Part shown: piece after piece, positions 38,979-49,581 of the stretch
How positions within the stretch are numbered: the first letter of the stretch is position 1
How the letters are laid out: each line of letters opens with the position of its first letter
NCBI RefSeq assembly: GCF_002806975.1
Contig: NZ_NIHD01000007.1
Location: 124,001-188,000 of the forward strand
DNA: 64,000 nt
DNA from: Marinobacter aromaticivorans
Lineage (GTDB): Bacteria; Pseudomonadota; Gammaproteobacteria; Pseudomonadales; Oleiphilaceae
Direction of reading: 5' to 3'
Made by a program: the position numbers and the translations under genes
The notes under the pieces: model-generated
What the model was told of the DNA's origin: nothing
The model's input: only the letters and a program-made list of their open reading frames with translations
Databases searched by the model: none

Positions 38979-40055
38979 ATGAAGCAGCCTGGCCAGCTCT
39001 CAACACTTTTACTACTGGTTGCACTACTGAGTGGTTGCAACACCATTGGTTACTATACCCAGGCTATCCGCGGTCACCTGGCTCTGACCATGGCCGGCGA
39101 GCCGGTTGATCGCGTCATAGCCAGTGAAGACACACCTCCTGAACTCCGCTCCAAGCTTCTGGTGTCGCGCCAGGCCCGGCGTTTTGCCAATGACCGCCTG
39201 AAACTGGACCCCGGAGACACCTACACGGATTATGTCGCCCTGGGCCGGCCCTGGGTCGTGGTAAACCTGGTAGCGGTACCCGAGTTTTCCCTGCAGCCAC
39301 ACCAGTGGTGCTACCCGGTTCTGGGCTGCCAGGCCTACCGTGGCTATTTCCATCTTGCAGATGCCCGGGCCGAAGAGCAGCGCTTCCGGGCCAAAGGCTA
39401 CGATACCTTTATTGGCGGTGTAACGGCGTACTCAACACTGGGCTGGTTCGACGACCCCCTGCATTCCGGTTTTACCAGCCTTGACGATGACCGGATGGTG
39501 GCTCTGATGTTTCATGAACTGGCCCATCGTGTGGTTTACATCAAGGGGGATACAACGCTCAACGAAAGCTTTGCCACCGCTGTGGAACTGGAGGGCCTGA
39601 AACTCTGGCTCGCCCACAAGGGCAATCCCACAGCCTTCAACCAGGCCCTCACGCGGCTTGAACTGCGCAACCAGACCCACGCGCTGGTCAAAGCCGCCAG
39701 CACACAACTGGAGCAGCTTTACCGGCAGCAGGGCGTGCTTTCCGTGGATGCCCTGCGCCAGCGCAAGCAATTGATTTTCTCCGAACTGGAAACCGCCTAC
39801 GAACACCTGCTGGCCAAGAGGGGCGAGAACGAAGCGGGGCCATTCGGCGCCCCGCCCGTGGCCTTTAACAATGCCCGGATTGCCCTGTTTGCGCAATACA
39901 ACCAGCATGTGCCTGCCTTTCGGCAGCTACTGAAGCAAACCGGTTACGACTTCCCCGCGTTTTACCACGCGGTGGAGAATCTCTCACAACAACCCGAAGA
40001 GCAGCGCCAGCAGGCACTGCGGGATCTGTCAGAGCGGTTTGAAGAAAACTTTTGA
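38979..40055 (+). CDS. Putative zinc-dependent aminopeptidase lipoprotein (PF10023 family)
   Basis: A 358-residue lipoprotein. The signal peptide STLLLLVALLSGC gives a lipobox Cys near residue 20. The gluzincin motif HELAH is in MVALMFHELAHRVVYIKGD near residue 179, and the downstream zinc ligand is in NESFATAVELEGLKLW. The family is annotated as predicted aminopeptidase; the substrate is unknown. The ATG at 38979 has little ribosome-binding site. The last 27 bases overlap the 3' end of argA on the other strand. Confidence 0.85.
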   Translation: MKQPGQLSTLLLLVALLSGCNTIGYYTQAIRGHLALTMAGEPVDRVIASEDTPPELRSKLLVSRQARRFANDRLKLDPGDTYTDYVALGRPWVVVNLVAVPEFSLQPHQWCYPVLGCQAYRGYFHLADARAEEQRFRAKGYDTFIGGVTAYSTLGWFDDPLHSGFTSLDDDRMVALMFHELAHRVVYIKGDTTLNESFATAVELEGLKLWLAHKGNPTAFNQALTRLELRNQTHALVKAASTQLEQLYRQQGVLSVDALRQRKQLIFSELETAYEHLLAKRGENEAGPFGAPPVAFNNARIALFAQYNQHVPAFRQLLKQTGYDFPAFYHAVENLSQQPEEQRQQALRDLSERFEENF

Positions 40056-41336
40056 GTTGCGTTGTGTATTGTAAGCAGCGAGTTTTGGCCCGGGCAAAGC
40101 CTGAACGGTGCTGGGCAAGAACCCGCGCTCACGAAACCAGTGCTCGGTTTGCGTGGTGAGCACGAACAGCTTCTGAATGCCCTGGCTGCGAGCGTGTTTT
40201 TCCACCGTCAGCAAAATCTCGTCGCCACGGCCAGCACGGCGATAGGCGGAATCCACTGCAAAGCAGGAGAGTTCGCCCGCGCCCTCATCCGGGTAGTTGT
40301 GCAGAGCCGCACAGCCGACAATGGTGCCGTCACGCTCCGCAACAATAAAGTTTTCAATGTCGGTCTCCAGCATTTCCCGCGACCGTCGTACCAGGATGCC
40401 CTGTTCTTCCAGTGGTTCAATCAACCCCAGAATACCGCCGATATCCTCGGCCCGGGCCTGCCGGATCTGTTCATAATGATCACCGCTGACCAGCGTACCC
40501 GTCCCATCCCGGGTGAACAGCTCTTCCAGCAGGGCGCCATCGTTCACGTAACTGATAAAGTGCGCCCGCCGGACACCCTTAACGCAGGCGTCACAGGCGG
40601 CCCGCAGAAGGTCTGCATCGTGCCCCGTGACCGTTCCATCCGCCAGCCGCTCGGGCGCCTGCCGGGCTGAAAGCTCACGAATCAGGGAGCCGTCCTGCTC
40701 AAGCAAGCCCACGTCATCAATAAATACGATGAGTTTTTCTGCCTGCAGGGCCGCCGCGACCTGACTGCCCACATCTTCGTAGGACAGATTGAAGGCATCC
40801 CCGGTGGGCGAATAACCCATAGGGGGAAGTAAAACGATATGGCCTTGTTCCAGCAGCTTCTCAATGCCCGCCACATCAACACGCCGCACCTTGCCGGTGT
40901 AACCGAAATCAAGGCCATCCAGCACACCGACCGGTTTCGCGGTTACATAGTTGCCACTGCTGACCCGGATACGGGCATTGTGCATGGGAGAATTCACCAA
41001 CCCCATGGACAACTGGCTTTCAAGGTAAGCCCGCAAGCCTCCGGTTGCTTCCATTACCAGCGGCAAATGGTCTTCCGGGGTGATACGCAGGTTACGGGAA
41101 AACGACGATTCCAGACCGGCCTCATCCAGGCGACGCTGAATCTGCGGGCGCGCCCCGAAGGCAACAACCAATCGCACACCGAGACTGCTCAACAACGCGA
41201 TGTCATGAACGATGTTGATAAAATTTTCATGTACAATCGCATCGCCCGGGAGGGTAAGTACGACCGTGCGACCACGATGGGTATTTATATAAGGCGATGA
41301 ATGGCGAAAAGAATGCAGCCAGCCGTTGGATTTCAA
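40029..41336 (-). CDS. argA: N-acetylglutamate synthase ArgA
   Basis: A 435-residue enzyme catalysing the first arginine-pathway step. An N-terminal amino-acid-kinase-like domain (about 1-290; FRHSSPYINTHRGRTVVLTL, LVVAFGARPQIQ) is followed by a C-terminal GNAT acetyltransferase domain (GCAALHNYPDEGAGELSCFA, YRRAGRGDEILL, RERGFLPS). The start is TTG at 41336, supported by GGGAG eight bases upstream and by the position of the FRHS.PYINTHRG segment in E. coli ArgA. A structured GGA element lies 52 bases upstream in its leader, and argE is the next gene upstream. Confidence 0.95.
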   Translation of the reverse strand: MKSNGWLHSFRHSSPYINTHRGRTVVLTLPGDAIVHENFINIVHDIALLSSLGVRLVVAFGARPQIQRRLDEAGLESSFSRNLRITPEDHLPLVMEATGGLRAYLESQLSMGLVNSPMHNARIRVSSGNYVTAKPVGVLDGLDFGYTGKVRRVDVAGIEKLLEQGHIVLLPPMGYSPTGDAFNLSYEDVGSQVAAALQAEKLIVFIDDVGLLEQDGSLIRELSARQAPERLADGTVTGHDADLLRAACDACVKGVRRAHFISYVNDGALLEELFTRDGTGTLVSGDHYEQIRQARAEDIGGILGLIEPLEEQGILVRRSREMLETDIENFIVAERDGTIVGCAALHNYPDEGAGELSCFAVDSAYRRAGRGDEILLTVEKHARSQGIQKLFVLTTQTEHWFRERGFLPSTVQALPGPKLAAYNTQRNSKVFFKPL

Positions 41337-41388
41337 GTAGTGTTCTCCCGTTCATACATTGTTGCGCGCGCCGGAGACTTTGGTGCAA

Positions 41389-41499
41389 GAGCGCTGCCGG
41401 TGGCTCCCTCCAAAACACGCCCGTAAAGACGTCCCTGTAGGGCTCAGTCGCGCCATCCCTCGTGCTCCACGGTTTTGGAGGGAGCCACCGGCAGCACTC
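41389..41499 (-). repeat. Structured GGA-hairpin element, copy 4 (between argE and argA)
   Basis: The arms 41389-41416 and 41472-41499 pair over 28 bp. The one imperfect pair is G.U when read on the minus strand. The 55-nt core, read on the minus strand, contains CACGAGGGATGGCGCG and CCTACAGGGACGTC, each with GGGA at the centre. The second aligns with the CsrA consensus RUACARGGAUGU. The GGA strand is the argE-argA mRNA strand. Its first hairpin is less regular than in copies 1-3. The outer stem partly resembles copy 3 (both contain GCCGGT and end in AAAAC). Confidence 0.78.
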
Positions 41500-41527
41500 A
41501 GATTCTTAGGTTAACGTGCCTGATAAA

Positions 41528-42688
41528 TTAAAGGCAAAACTGCCGGATGAGCCCCTTCAGGATTTTCACCGTCGGTTCCAGCTGTGACATTTCTATGAAC
41601 TCATCAGGCTGGTGAGCCTGATCTATCGAGCCCGGGCCAAGAACCAGGGTTTCCATACCAAGTTTCTGCAGCCACGGAGCCTCCGTGGCAAAGGCCACCG
41701 CATGGGCGGTATGGCCGGTAAGCTTTTCACAGGCCTTCACCAGCGCGGCATCTGCCGGAGTTTCAAACGGCGGCACACCATCAAACAGAGGCTCGAATTC
41801 CATCGCCAGCTCACGTCGCTCAGCCAAAGGCTGAAGCCGGTGCAAGATATCCTGGCGCAGGTTTTCCATGCTCATCCCGGGCAGTGGTCGCAAATCAAAG
41901 TGCAACTCGCAACGGGCGCATATGCGGTTCGGGTTATCGCCACCGTGGATGCAGCCAAGGTTAAGCGTTGGCACCTGAACGTCAAAGTTCGTGTTGCGAT
42001 ACTGTTGCTGCCAGTCTGCCCGCAGGGCCAGCAGTTCGCCAAGGGCTTCATGCATGCCTTCCAGAGCATTGCGGCCCAGCGCCGGGTCTGACGAGTGGCC
42101 AGACTGCCCTTCAAAGGTGAGCCGCTCCATCATGATGCCTTTGTGCATACGCACCGGCCTGAGGCTGGTGGGTTCACCGATAACCGCATAACGTGCTTTC
42201 GGTTTACCGGCTTCGGCGAGCGCACGGGCGCCGTTCATGGAAGTTTCCTCGTCCGCCGTGGCGAGGATAATCAAAGGCTGTTTCAGTTCGGCGGAGGCAA
42301 ACTCTCTGGCCGCTTCGATCGCCAGGGGAAAGAAGCCTTTCATATCGCAGGTGCCCAGGCCGTACCAGCGGTTATCACGCTCTGTCAGGGTAAAGGGGTC
42401 ACTTTTCCAGCGTTTGTCGTCAAACGGCACGGTATCTGTATGGCCGGCAAGCACCAGGCCACCGGAGCCACTGCCCAGTGTGCCAATCAGGTTGTATTTT
42501 CCGGGCGCATCCGGCAGTGGCAGTAACTCAACCGAAAAACCCAGTGCCTCCAGCCACTCACCCAGTGTTCGCACCACAGGTTCATTGCTGTGGTCCCACT
42601 CTGCCGAGGCGCTGCTGATAGATGGCAGCGAGATCAGTGTCGCCAACATCTCTTGCACACCAGGAACCGTGTCGGCTCTGTTGATCAT
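41528..42688 (-). CDS. argE: Acetylornithine deacetylase ArgE
   Basis: A 386-residue M20-family metallopeptidase. The metal-binding segments are GGLVLAGHTDTVPFD near residue 77, WYGLGTCDMKGFF, and the catalytic Glu pair in LATADEETSMNGA. MERLTFEGQSGHSSDPALGRNALE marks the dimerisation domain. It releases ornithine from N-acetylornithine. The ATG at 42688 with GAGGAG upstream is chosen over an in-frame start at 42739. With argA just downstream this suggests a linear, not cyclic, acetyl pathway, unless argJ exists elsewhere. Confidence 0.92.
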   Translation of the reverse strand: MINRADTVPGVQEMLATLISLPSISSASAEWDHSNEPVVRTLGEWLEALGFSVELLPLPDAPGKYNLIGTLGSGSGGLVLAGHTDTVPFDDKRWKSDPFTLTERDNRWYGLGTCDMKGFFPLAIEAAREFASAELKQPLIILATADEETSMNGARALAEAGKPKARYAVIGEPTSLRPVRMHKGIMMERLTFEGQSGHSSDPALGRNALEGMHEALGELLALRADWQQQYRNTNFDVQVPTLNLGCIHGGDNPNRICARCELHFDLRPLPGMSMENLRQDILHRLQPLAERRELAMEFEPLFDGVPPFETPADAALVKACEKLTGHTAHAVAFATEAPWLQKLGMETLVLGPGSIDQAHQPDEFIEMSQLEPTVKILKGLIRQFCL

Positions 42689-42714
42689 TGCATCTCCTCG
42701 CTCCGGCTCGGGCC

Positions 42715-43980
42715 TTATTGTGCCTGGCCGAGCTTCCATACCTCAAACGCTGTGATTGCGCGGGTAACTATGGGGTAGGCCACCTCGCCACCAGCCACTT
42801 TGCGGGCAATTTCCAGTTCCTGTTCAGTAACACTGGCAAGGCGCCCCTGCACCAGATTACCGTTTGTGAGCGTCACACGTACAGTGCGACCAACCCAGGC
42901 AGATGCTGTTTCGAGATTCTCGGCATACCAGCGGTTTACGACCGGATTATCCCGCGGCGTTGCGGGCTCCTGTGTTTCTTCGGGCAGTTCCGGTGCAGCT
43001 GGCCTGGTTTTGCGCAGGAACACATCCGGCACCCTGGCACCGTTATAGGTTACAGTCCAGGCCCGGCTTGCCTCCGCGGGCTCACTCCCGGGATTCTCTC
43101 CGGGGCGCACGGGAATGCCGAGCGCCTCGGAAGCAGGTAAAACAGATGCCGTTATTTCTCCACCCTCAAGCAACCACTGGCGGTAGAGTGCCAGCAACTG
43201 ATCGCTGGCACTCCAGCCTCGCGCCCTGAGCCCGTTTTCGAATGTTTCCAGTGCGCGCCCTGCCCATTGCGATGCGTCCATACCTGTCTCCCGGGAACAG
43301 TAAGCGGCCACACGGCGCATAAGGCCACCATCCCTGAGGGTAAGCTCCAGGGGCTGGTTCGAGCTGGACAATGTTGCCTCAGGGGATACCAGGCTGATTC
43401 TGGCGCCGGGCCAGTTCAACTCCAGGCTGCCTGTATTTGCCGAGTTCAGCTCCAGGTGAAGGCGCTCGAGTGTCTGCTGCACAATAAGTTCGCCGGTGAG
43501 CCGGGTAATACCCATGCGCAGCAAATCACCACTGCCCAGTTGCTGTCGCGGATCCGGTGCACAGGGTAAGGAAAACAGGGCAGCCTGCTCAGGCCCACTG
43601 GTGCCGTCGGCGGTTACCCAGTTACGGAACATGGTTGCCTCAAGCACCAGTGCCATCCCTTCCGCCTGCAGCGACCAGCTGGCGGGCAAATCAGAAGGGT
43701 CCGCCAGCGCCTTCAGCAAGGCAGCGGGGGAACCGGTCTGAAACTCTGCCCGGGCAATAACCAGTGGCTGGGTCAGCTCGAAATCCTGCCAGGAGGCTCC
43801 GGAGAGAGTCAGACTGCCCTCAATGCCGGAACCAATCTTGCCACGCTCCAGGACACCGGTTTCACTCAGCGCCTGGCGTGCTTCCGCCAGGCGCTGATCG
43901 GTCAGCCACCACACAGCGGATTTGAATGCGGCAAAACCGAGCAAGGCAGCCAGGATCAGCGTTGTGAGCAGGCGTTTCAT
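42715..43980 (-). CDS. Unknown membrane-anchored protein with Sm-like C-terminal domain
   Basis: A 421-residue protein I do not recognise. There is one N-terminal hydrophobic segment (LLTTLILAALLGFAAFKSAVWW), likely a signal anchor. The middle is beta-rich, with repeated phrases such as GSLTLSGASWQDFELTQPL and TGSLELNWPGARISL, reminiscent of AsmA/DUF945-type periplasmic proteins. A proline/glutamate-rich linker (about 330-355) leads to a C-terminal block of about 65 residues, VGRTVRVTLTNGNLVQGRL and ITAFEVWKL, that looks like an Sm-like or SH3-like barrel. It sits 26 bases before argE and 24 after argB, so it is probably in the arginine operon. No function assigned. Confidence 0.7.
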   Translation of the reverse strand: MKRLLTTLILAALLGFAAFKSAVWWLTDQRLAEARQALSETGVLERGKIGSGIEGSLTLSGASWQDFELTQPLVIARAEFQTGSPAALLKALADPSDLPASWSLQAEGMALVLEATMFRNWVTADGTSGPEQAALFSLPCAPDPRQQLGSGDLLRMGITRLTGELIVQQTLERLHLELNSANTGSLELNWPGARISLVSPEATLSSSNQPLELTLRDGGLMRRVAAYCSRETGMDASQWAGRALETFENGLRARGWSASDQLLALYRQWLLEGGEITASVLPASEALGIPVRPGENPGSEPAEASRAWTVTYNGARVPDVFLRKTRPAAPELPEETQEPATPRDNPVVNRWYAENLETASAWVGRTVRVTLTNGNLVQGRLASVTEQELEIARKVAGGEVAYPIVTRAITAFEVWKLGQAQ

Positions 43981-44004
43981 CCGGAAAATCCTCAGGCAGT
44001 GCCG

Positions 44005-44910
<906 letters not shown>

Positions 44911-44960
44911 TTAATAAATCAGTATTGAAAACGCGCAAGCCCCGGGGCCGGAAGCCGGCC

Positions 44961-47609
44961 TCAGAAATCCGCCACAAGATCCGGTGCTACTTTTTTCAGC
45001 TGGCTGCGGAAAACGTCTTTGATCCGCTCCAGCGCTTCTTCCGTTTCAGCCTCAAAGCGCAAAACCAGTACCGGCGTGGTATTGGAAGCTCTGCAAAGCC
45101 CCCAGCCATCGGCATAATCTACCCGGATCCCATCTATTTTGCTGATATTACCATCGCCAAAGTTACCCTCCTGGCCCAGCTTTTCGATTATGGTGAACTT
45201 GCTGCTTTCCGTCACTGCCACATTCAGCTCCGGGGTGCTTATATCCTCGGGAAAGTCTTCAAACACTTCGTCACTGTGGCGATCCTCAATACCGAGTATT
45301 TCCAGAAGCCTGGCAGCGGAATAGAGCCCGTCGTCAAAACCGTACCAGCGTTCGGCAAAGAAGATATGGCCGCTCATCTCACCGGCCAGCAGGGCGCCGG
45401 TTTCTTTCATTTTTGCTTTCATCAGGGAGTGCCCGGTTTTCCACATGATGGGGCGCCCACCCGCTTCAGAAATCACACCCGCAAGACGGCGGCTGCATTT
45501 GACATCGTAAAGCACATCCGTGCCCGGGTTCCGCGACACCACATCCCGGGCAAAGAGCATCATCAGCCGGTCCGGCCAGATAATCTTGCCGGTGTTGGTG
45601 ACCAGGCCCAGGCGGTCGCCGTCACCGTCAAACGCCACGCCGAGGTCTGCACCTTCGGCTTTGACCGTTTCAATCAGGTCTGCAAGGTTCTCTGGTTTAC
45701 CGGGATCCGGGTGATGATTCGGGAAGTCGCCGTCCACTTCACAATACAGCGGGATCACCTCGCACCCAAGCTCTTCTATCAGCATAGGGCCCAACTCACC
45801 TGCAATGCCGTTGCCGGCATCAACCACAACCTTGAGTGGCGCTGCCACCGCAATATCATCTGTAATGCGGTCAAGATAGGCCCTGCGCACATCTTCCGAG
45901 GACTGGGTGCCACGGCCCGCCGCAAGATCACCGGTCTGCACACGCCGGTAAAGTGCCTGTATCGCCTCACCGGAGAGTGTTTCACCCCCCAGCATGATCT
46001 TCAGGCCGTTGTAGTTAGCCGGGTTATGGCTGCCAGTCACCATAACGCCGGAACCGTTTTCAAGATGATGGGTGGCAAAATAGAGCACCGGCGTTGGTAC
46101 AGCGCCAATATGAATGACGTTGCACCCTGCGGCCATCACACCACGTGCAAGGGCGTCCGCCAGTTCGGGGCTTGAGTGACGGCCGTCATAGCCAATGCAT
46201 AACGAGGGCAGGCCGCGGCTGATGGCTTCGGAGCCGATGGCAACTCCGATTCTTTCAACAATGGCCGGAGACAGGGTCTCGCCGACAATGCCCCGGATGT
46301 CATAGGCCCGGAAAATATCCGGTGATATTTCAACAGCCGGATCATCCGCCTCTTCAACATCCGGCATTTTCCCACCGGTGAAAAACGAGCTGTCACCGTT
46401 GCCGCTGCCAAAACCCAGAACATCTTCATCACCGTCCAGCATATCGATGTCCGGCAGTTCCTTGTCCTGGAACAATGGCTCGGCATCTTCTGCCGCTGGC
46501 GCGGTGGCACTTTTCGCGGGTTTTGGCTTGGCGCTTTCCGCCACCTTTGCCAGACGCTTGTCCACCACCTGGGACAACCTGTAAAGCACCTCACCCGCAG
46601 AGGCGACCATGTCCCACTGAAACGTAGGCAGCTTCTGTCGCTCGCCACTGAAAACCTTGTGAGCCCATTGAATAAGATTGGTTACATCGTGACGCAGCCC
46701 TTTCTGGGCACGGACCAGAATGACCCAGACCAGGATGGCGGCTACCAGCGCCGGAACGCCTACCAGTAATGCAACCAGCAGAATGTTGACTGGCGGCTCC
46801 GGCAGGGAACCTGGTTTGTAACTGACGGACCAGTCCGGATTGGCAAGTGACCGGGTTTCTGCCGCGCCGGGATTCGAGCTGCTCCCTTTGCTGACAAAGG
46901 TCCGGGAGGACCCGGCAACGGTTTGTACAAGCGCCAGTTCTCCGCCAAGCCGGGGGTTAACTACGGACAGCAGCGGTTGCAGCTGGGCGGCGTCAAACAC
47001 CACGAGCAAGCTGCCAACAACCGCTTTGCTTGCCGGGTTGCGCACCGGTGCGGCTATCTGGATATACCAGTGGTTATCCCGGGGAAATGCATCCGGATGC
47101 AGAGGCTGGCTGTTTTCCGCACGGCGTGCCAGTTCAAGGCCCGCAAAACCCAGCAGGCCGTTTTCGTTGCCGGTTCTCGGAATCTGCCGATAGGGGAAGA
47201 GGAATGCTGCCTGAGCGCCAGGCAGGGCTGTCGCCAGCTTCTGCTCAACAGCTGCCGGATCGACACGTTCCATCAGGGTGTCCACGACATGAGGCTGGGT
47301 AGCCAGGCCGTTCACGCTCTGCTGCATCAACGCAAGGTAGCCATTGATACGCTGGGCCGCTGCGTCGGCTTCAACAGCTTTCCAGACGCTGAGCTGCTTG
47401 TCTGCGACCGGCTGCAATACAAGGAAATGCACCAGAACCACTGCCGCCACCCCGGCCAGTACAACCAGAAGGGCCTGCCTGATGGCTGTCGAACCAAGGT
47501 GTTTCAGTCTTGAACCAGCGGAAGCCCGGGGTTTCGGTTTTTTTTCAGCCTTGGCCGCCGGCTGGTCATCAACAGGCGCCTCGGAAGCTTTCTTCTTACC
47601 CAGTTTCAT
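44961..47609 (-). CDS. algC: Phosphomannomutase/phosphoglucomutase AlgC, long membrane-anchored form
   Basis: About 882 residues in two parts. The N-terminal half has a Lys-rich cytoplasmic tail, a membrane helix (LLVVLAGVAAVVLVHFLVLQP near residue 55), a periplasmic sensor-like domain, a second helix (ILLVALLVGVPALVAAILVWV) and an Ala/Lys/Pro-rich linker. The C-terminal half (about 435-882) is the hexose-phosphate mutase. Its phosphoserine loop is VTGSHNPANYNGLKI, the metal loop is FDGDGDRLG, and the sugar-binding segment is AGEMSGHIFF. It serves LPS, alginate-type and rhamnose precursor routes. The start at 47609 is chosen, dropping 22 upstream in-frame codons. Confidence 0.92.
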   Translation of the reverse strand: MKLGKKKASEAPVDDQPAAKAEKKPKPRASAGSRLKHLGSTAIRQALLVVLAGVAAVVLVHFLVLQPVADKQLSVWKAVEADAAAQRINGYLALMQQSVNGLATQPHVVDTLMERVDPAAVEQKLATALPGAQAAFLFPYRQIPRTGNENGLLGFAGLELARRAENSQPLHPDAFPRDNHWYIQIAAPVRNPASKAVVGSLLVVFDAAQLQPLLSVVNPRLGGELALVQTVAGSSRTFVSKGSSSNPGAAETRSLANPDWSVSYKPGSLPEPPVNILLVALLVGVPALVAAILVWVILVRAQKGLRHDVTNLIQWAHKVFSGERQKLPTFQWDMVASAGEVLYRLSQVVDKRLAKVAESAKPKPAKSATAPAAEDAEPLFQDKELPDIDMLDGDEDVLGFGSGNGDSSFFTGGKMPDVEEADDPAVEISPDIFRAYDIRGIVGETLSPAIVERIGVAIGSEAISRGLPSLCIGYDGRHSSPELADALARGVMAAGCNVIHIGAVPTPVLYFATHHLENGSGVMVTGSHNPANYNGLKIMLGGETLSGEAIQALYRRVQTGDLAAGRGTQSSEDVRRAYLDRITDDIAVAAPLKVVVDAGNGIAGELGPMLIEELGCEVIPLYCEVDGDFPNHHPDPGKPENLADLIETVKAEGADLGVAFDGDGDRLGLVTNTGKIIWPDRLMMLFARDVVSRNPGTDVLYDVKCSRRLAGVISEAGGRPIMWKTGHSLMKAKMKETGALLAGEMSGHIFFAERWYGFDDGLYSAARLLEILGIEDRHSDEVFEDFPEDISTPELNVAVTESSKFTIIEKLGQEGNFGDGNISKIDGIRVDYADGWGLCRASNTTPVLVLRFEAETEEALERIKDVFRSQLKKVAPDLVADF

Positions 47610-47701
47610 AATACATCCTGCAATTATCTTTTTTGTCCCGGACAAGCGCTTACCGGCAAAGTATAGACGCCGCAACAGGCTTCTGCGCGAGGCCTTTCGG
47701 G

Positions 47702-48163
47702 TTACCGGGTTCCGGTGGAGCCGAAACCGCCTTCACCCCGGTTACTCACATCAAACTCGGAAACCACTTCAAAATCTGCCTGCACAACAGGCACCAGTAC
47801 CAACTGGGCGATCCGCTCACCAACGTTCACGGTAAAGGCGGAGCGACCCCGGTTCCAGCAGGACACCATCAGCTCGCCCTGGTAGTCGGAGTCGATCAAC
47901 CCCACCAGATTACCCAGCACAATGCCGTGTTTGTGCCCGAGACCACTTCTGGGCAGAATCATGGCTGCCAGAGACGGGTCGGCAATGTGGACGGACAGCC
48001 CGGTGCGGATTAACTGTGTATCTCCGGGCTCCAGCGTTAAAGGCTCGTCCATGCAAGCTCTCAGATCCAGGCCGGCGGAGCCCTCTGTGGCGTATTCGGG
48101 AAAAGCAATCTGGCTGCCAATCCGGTCATCAAGAATACGTACCTGCAATTTTTTTCTGCTCAT
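47702..48163 (-). CDS. dut: dUTP diphosphatase Dut
   Basis: A 153-residue trimeric dUTPase. All five family motifs can be read: [51 protein letters not shown] and the C-terminal [12 protein letters not shown] that closes the active site. It removes dUTP and supplies dUMP for thymidylate. The ATG at 48163 (MSRKKLQV) is chosen and lies one base after the coaBC stop. Confidence 0.95.
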   Translation of the reverse strand: MSRKKLQVRILDDRIGSQIAFPEYATEGSAGLDLRACMDEPLTLEPGDTQLIRTGLSVHIADPSLAAMILPRSGLGHKHGIVLGNLVGLIDSDYQGELMVSCWNRGRSAFTVNVGERIAQLVLVPVVQADFEVVSEFDVSNRGEGGFGSTGTR

Positions 48164-48164
48164 A

Positions 48165-49361
48165 TCATTCCTGTTCAAGATGATTACCGATCAGTGTTAC
48201 GAGGCGTACCGCAATCGCAGTCTTGGAGGCCGGCCCTATGCTTTCCTGCCCGCCGGGCCAGAATACCGTTACCGTGTTCTGGTCACTGTTGAACCCCATC
48301 CCGGGGACGGAAACATCATTGGCAACAATCATTCGCAGGTTTTTGCGCTGCATTTTATCCCTGGCATAGCGGGCAACGTCTGACGTTTCCGCGGCAAAGC
48401 CCACAGTAAAAGGCGCATCCGGGCGCGCGGCAATGGTCGCCAGAGTGTCCGGGTTGCGCACCAGTGAAAGCGCCATTGCCTCGCTGGATTTCTTTATCTT
48501 GTCACTGGCAAGGTTCTCTGGCCTGTAATCTGCCACCGCTGCGGTGGCAATAAACAGATCACAACCCTCATCAACAGCCCGGCAAGTGGCCTTCAGCATG
48601 TCCTCGGCGGTCACCACGTCACGCACCTCTACCCCTGCCGGAGCCGGCAAATTGACCGGCCCGCTGACCAGTACAACGCTGGCACCGGCATCCCGGGCGG
48701 CAACCGCCAGTGCATAGCCCATTTTGCCGGAACTGTGATTGCTGATATAGCGCACCGGGTCTATCGGCTCCCGTGTAGGGCCCGCAGTAATCACCACGCG
48801 CTTGCCTGCGAGTTTGCCAGTGTCAGGCTGTTTGTCGATAATCAGCCCGGCAATCACGGCAGCTTCAAGCATCCGGCCGGGGCCTTTGTCACCACAGGCC
48901 TGCTCGCCCTGGTCCGGGCCCCAGAGTGTAATTTGCGGGTCCTCTTCCAGCAGGCGAATGTTGCGCTGCGTTCGCCCGTTACTCCACATTGCCTGGTTCA
49001 TGGCGGGCGCCACGGCAATAGGAGCCTCGGTTGCGCAGCAGACGGTGGTCAGCAGATCGTCCGCCATGCCCTGGGCCAGTCGGGCGATGAAATCCGCAGA
49101 GGCCGGGGCAATCACAACCTGATCAGCCCATTTGGCCAGTTCGATGTGACCCATGCCGGCTTCGGCCTCAGGATCCAGCAGGGAGGTACGTACCGCCTCA
49201 CCGCTGAGCGCCTGAAACGTCAGCGGCGTAACGAAAGCTTCCGCGCCCCGGGTCATGACAACCTTTACTTCGTAGTCCGCCTTCTTCAGCAGGCGCACGA
49301 GCTCGGCACTTTTATAGGCCGCAATGCCACCGGTTATACCCAGCAGTATTTTTTTCGCCAT
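48165..49361 (-). CDS. coaBC: Bifunctional phosphopantothenoylcysteine decarboxylase/synthetase CoaBC
   Basis: A 398-residue bifunctional enzyme. The N-terminal flavoprotein domain (CoaC) starts [23 protein letters not shown], with [11 protein letters not shown] carrying the active-site region and [12 protein letters not shown] the Cys lid. The C-terminal synthetase (CoaB) has [31 protein letters not shown]. Together they convert 4'-phosphopantothenate and cysteine to 4'-phosphopantetheine. coaD, a later step, lies at 59068. It diverges from radC. Confidence 0.95.
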   Translation of the reverse strand: MAKKILLGITGGIAAYKSAELVRLLKKADYEVKVVMTRGAEAFVTPLTFQALSGEAVRTSLLDPEAEAGMGHIELAKWADQVVIAPASADFIARLAQGMADDLLTTVCCATEAPIAVAPAMNQAMWSNGRTQRNIRLLEEDPQITLWGPDQGEQACGDKGPGRMLEAAVIAGLIIDKQPDTGKLAGKRVVITAGPTREPIDPVRYISNHSSGKMGYALAVAARDAGASVVLVSGPVNLPAPAGVEVRDVVTAEDMLKATCRAVDEGCDLFIATAAVADYRPENLASDKIKKSSEAMALSLVRNPDTLATIAARPDAPFTVGFAAETSDVARYARDKMQRKNLRMIVANDVSVPGMGFNSDQNTVTVFWPGGQESIGPASKTAIAVRLVTLIGNHLEQE

Positions 49362-49581
49362 AAAGGCTCCGTATCCACTTATTTTAAATGCTTACACGAT
49401 AGCATGCTCTGGCAACGCCGGCAGCCTGTACGCAGCCTGGCACGTTTACCATTTGTTACTTTTTGGAGTAGTCTTTGTAACTTCCCGGGCGCCGGCAAAG
49501 AAAAACTGATACCGGTAGCACGCCCGTTCCCCCGGTTGCAGGATGCATCCGGATTCTGAAACCTGCTGCAAGGAAGCGACA

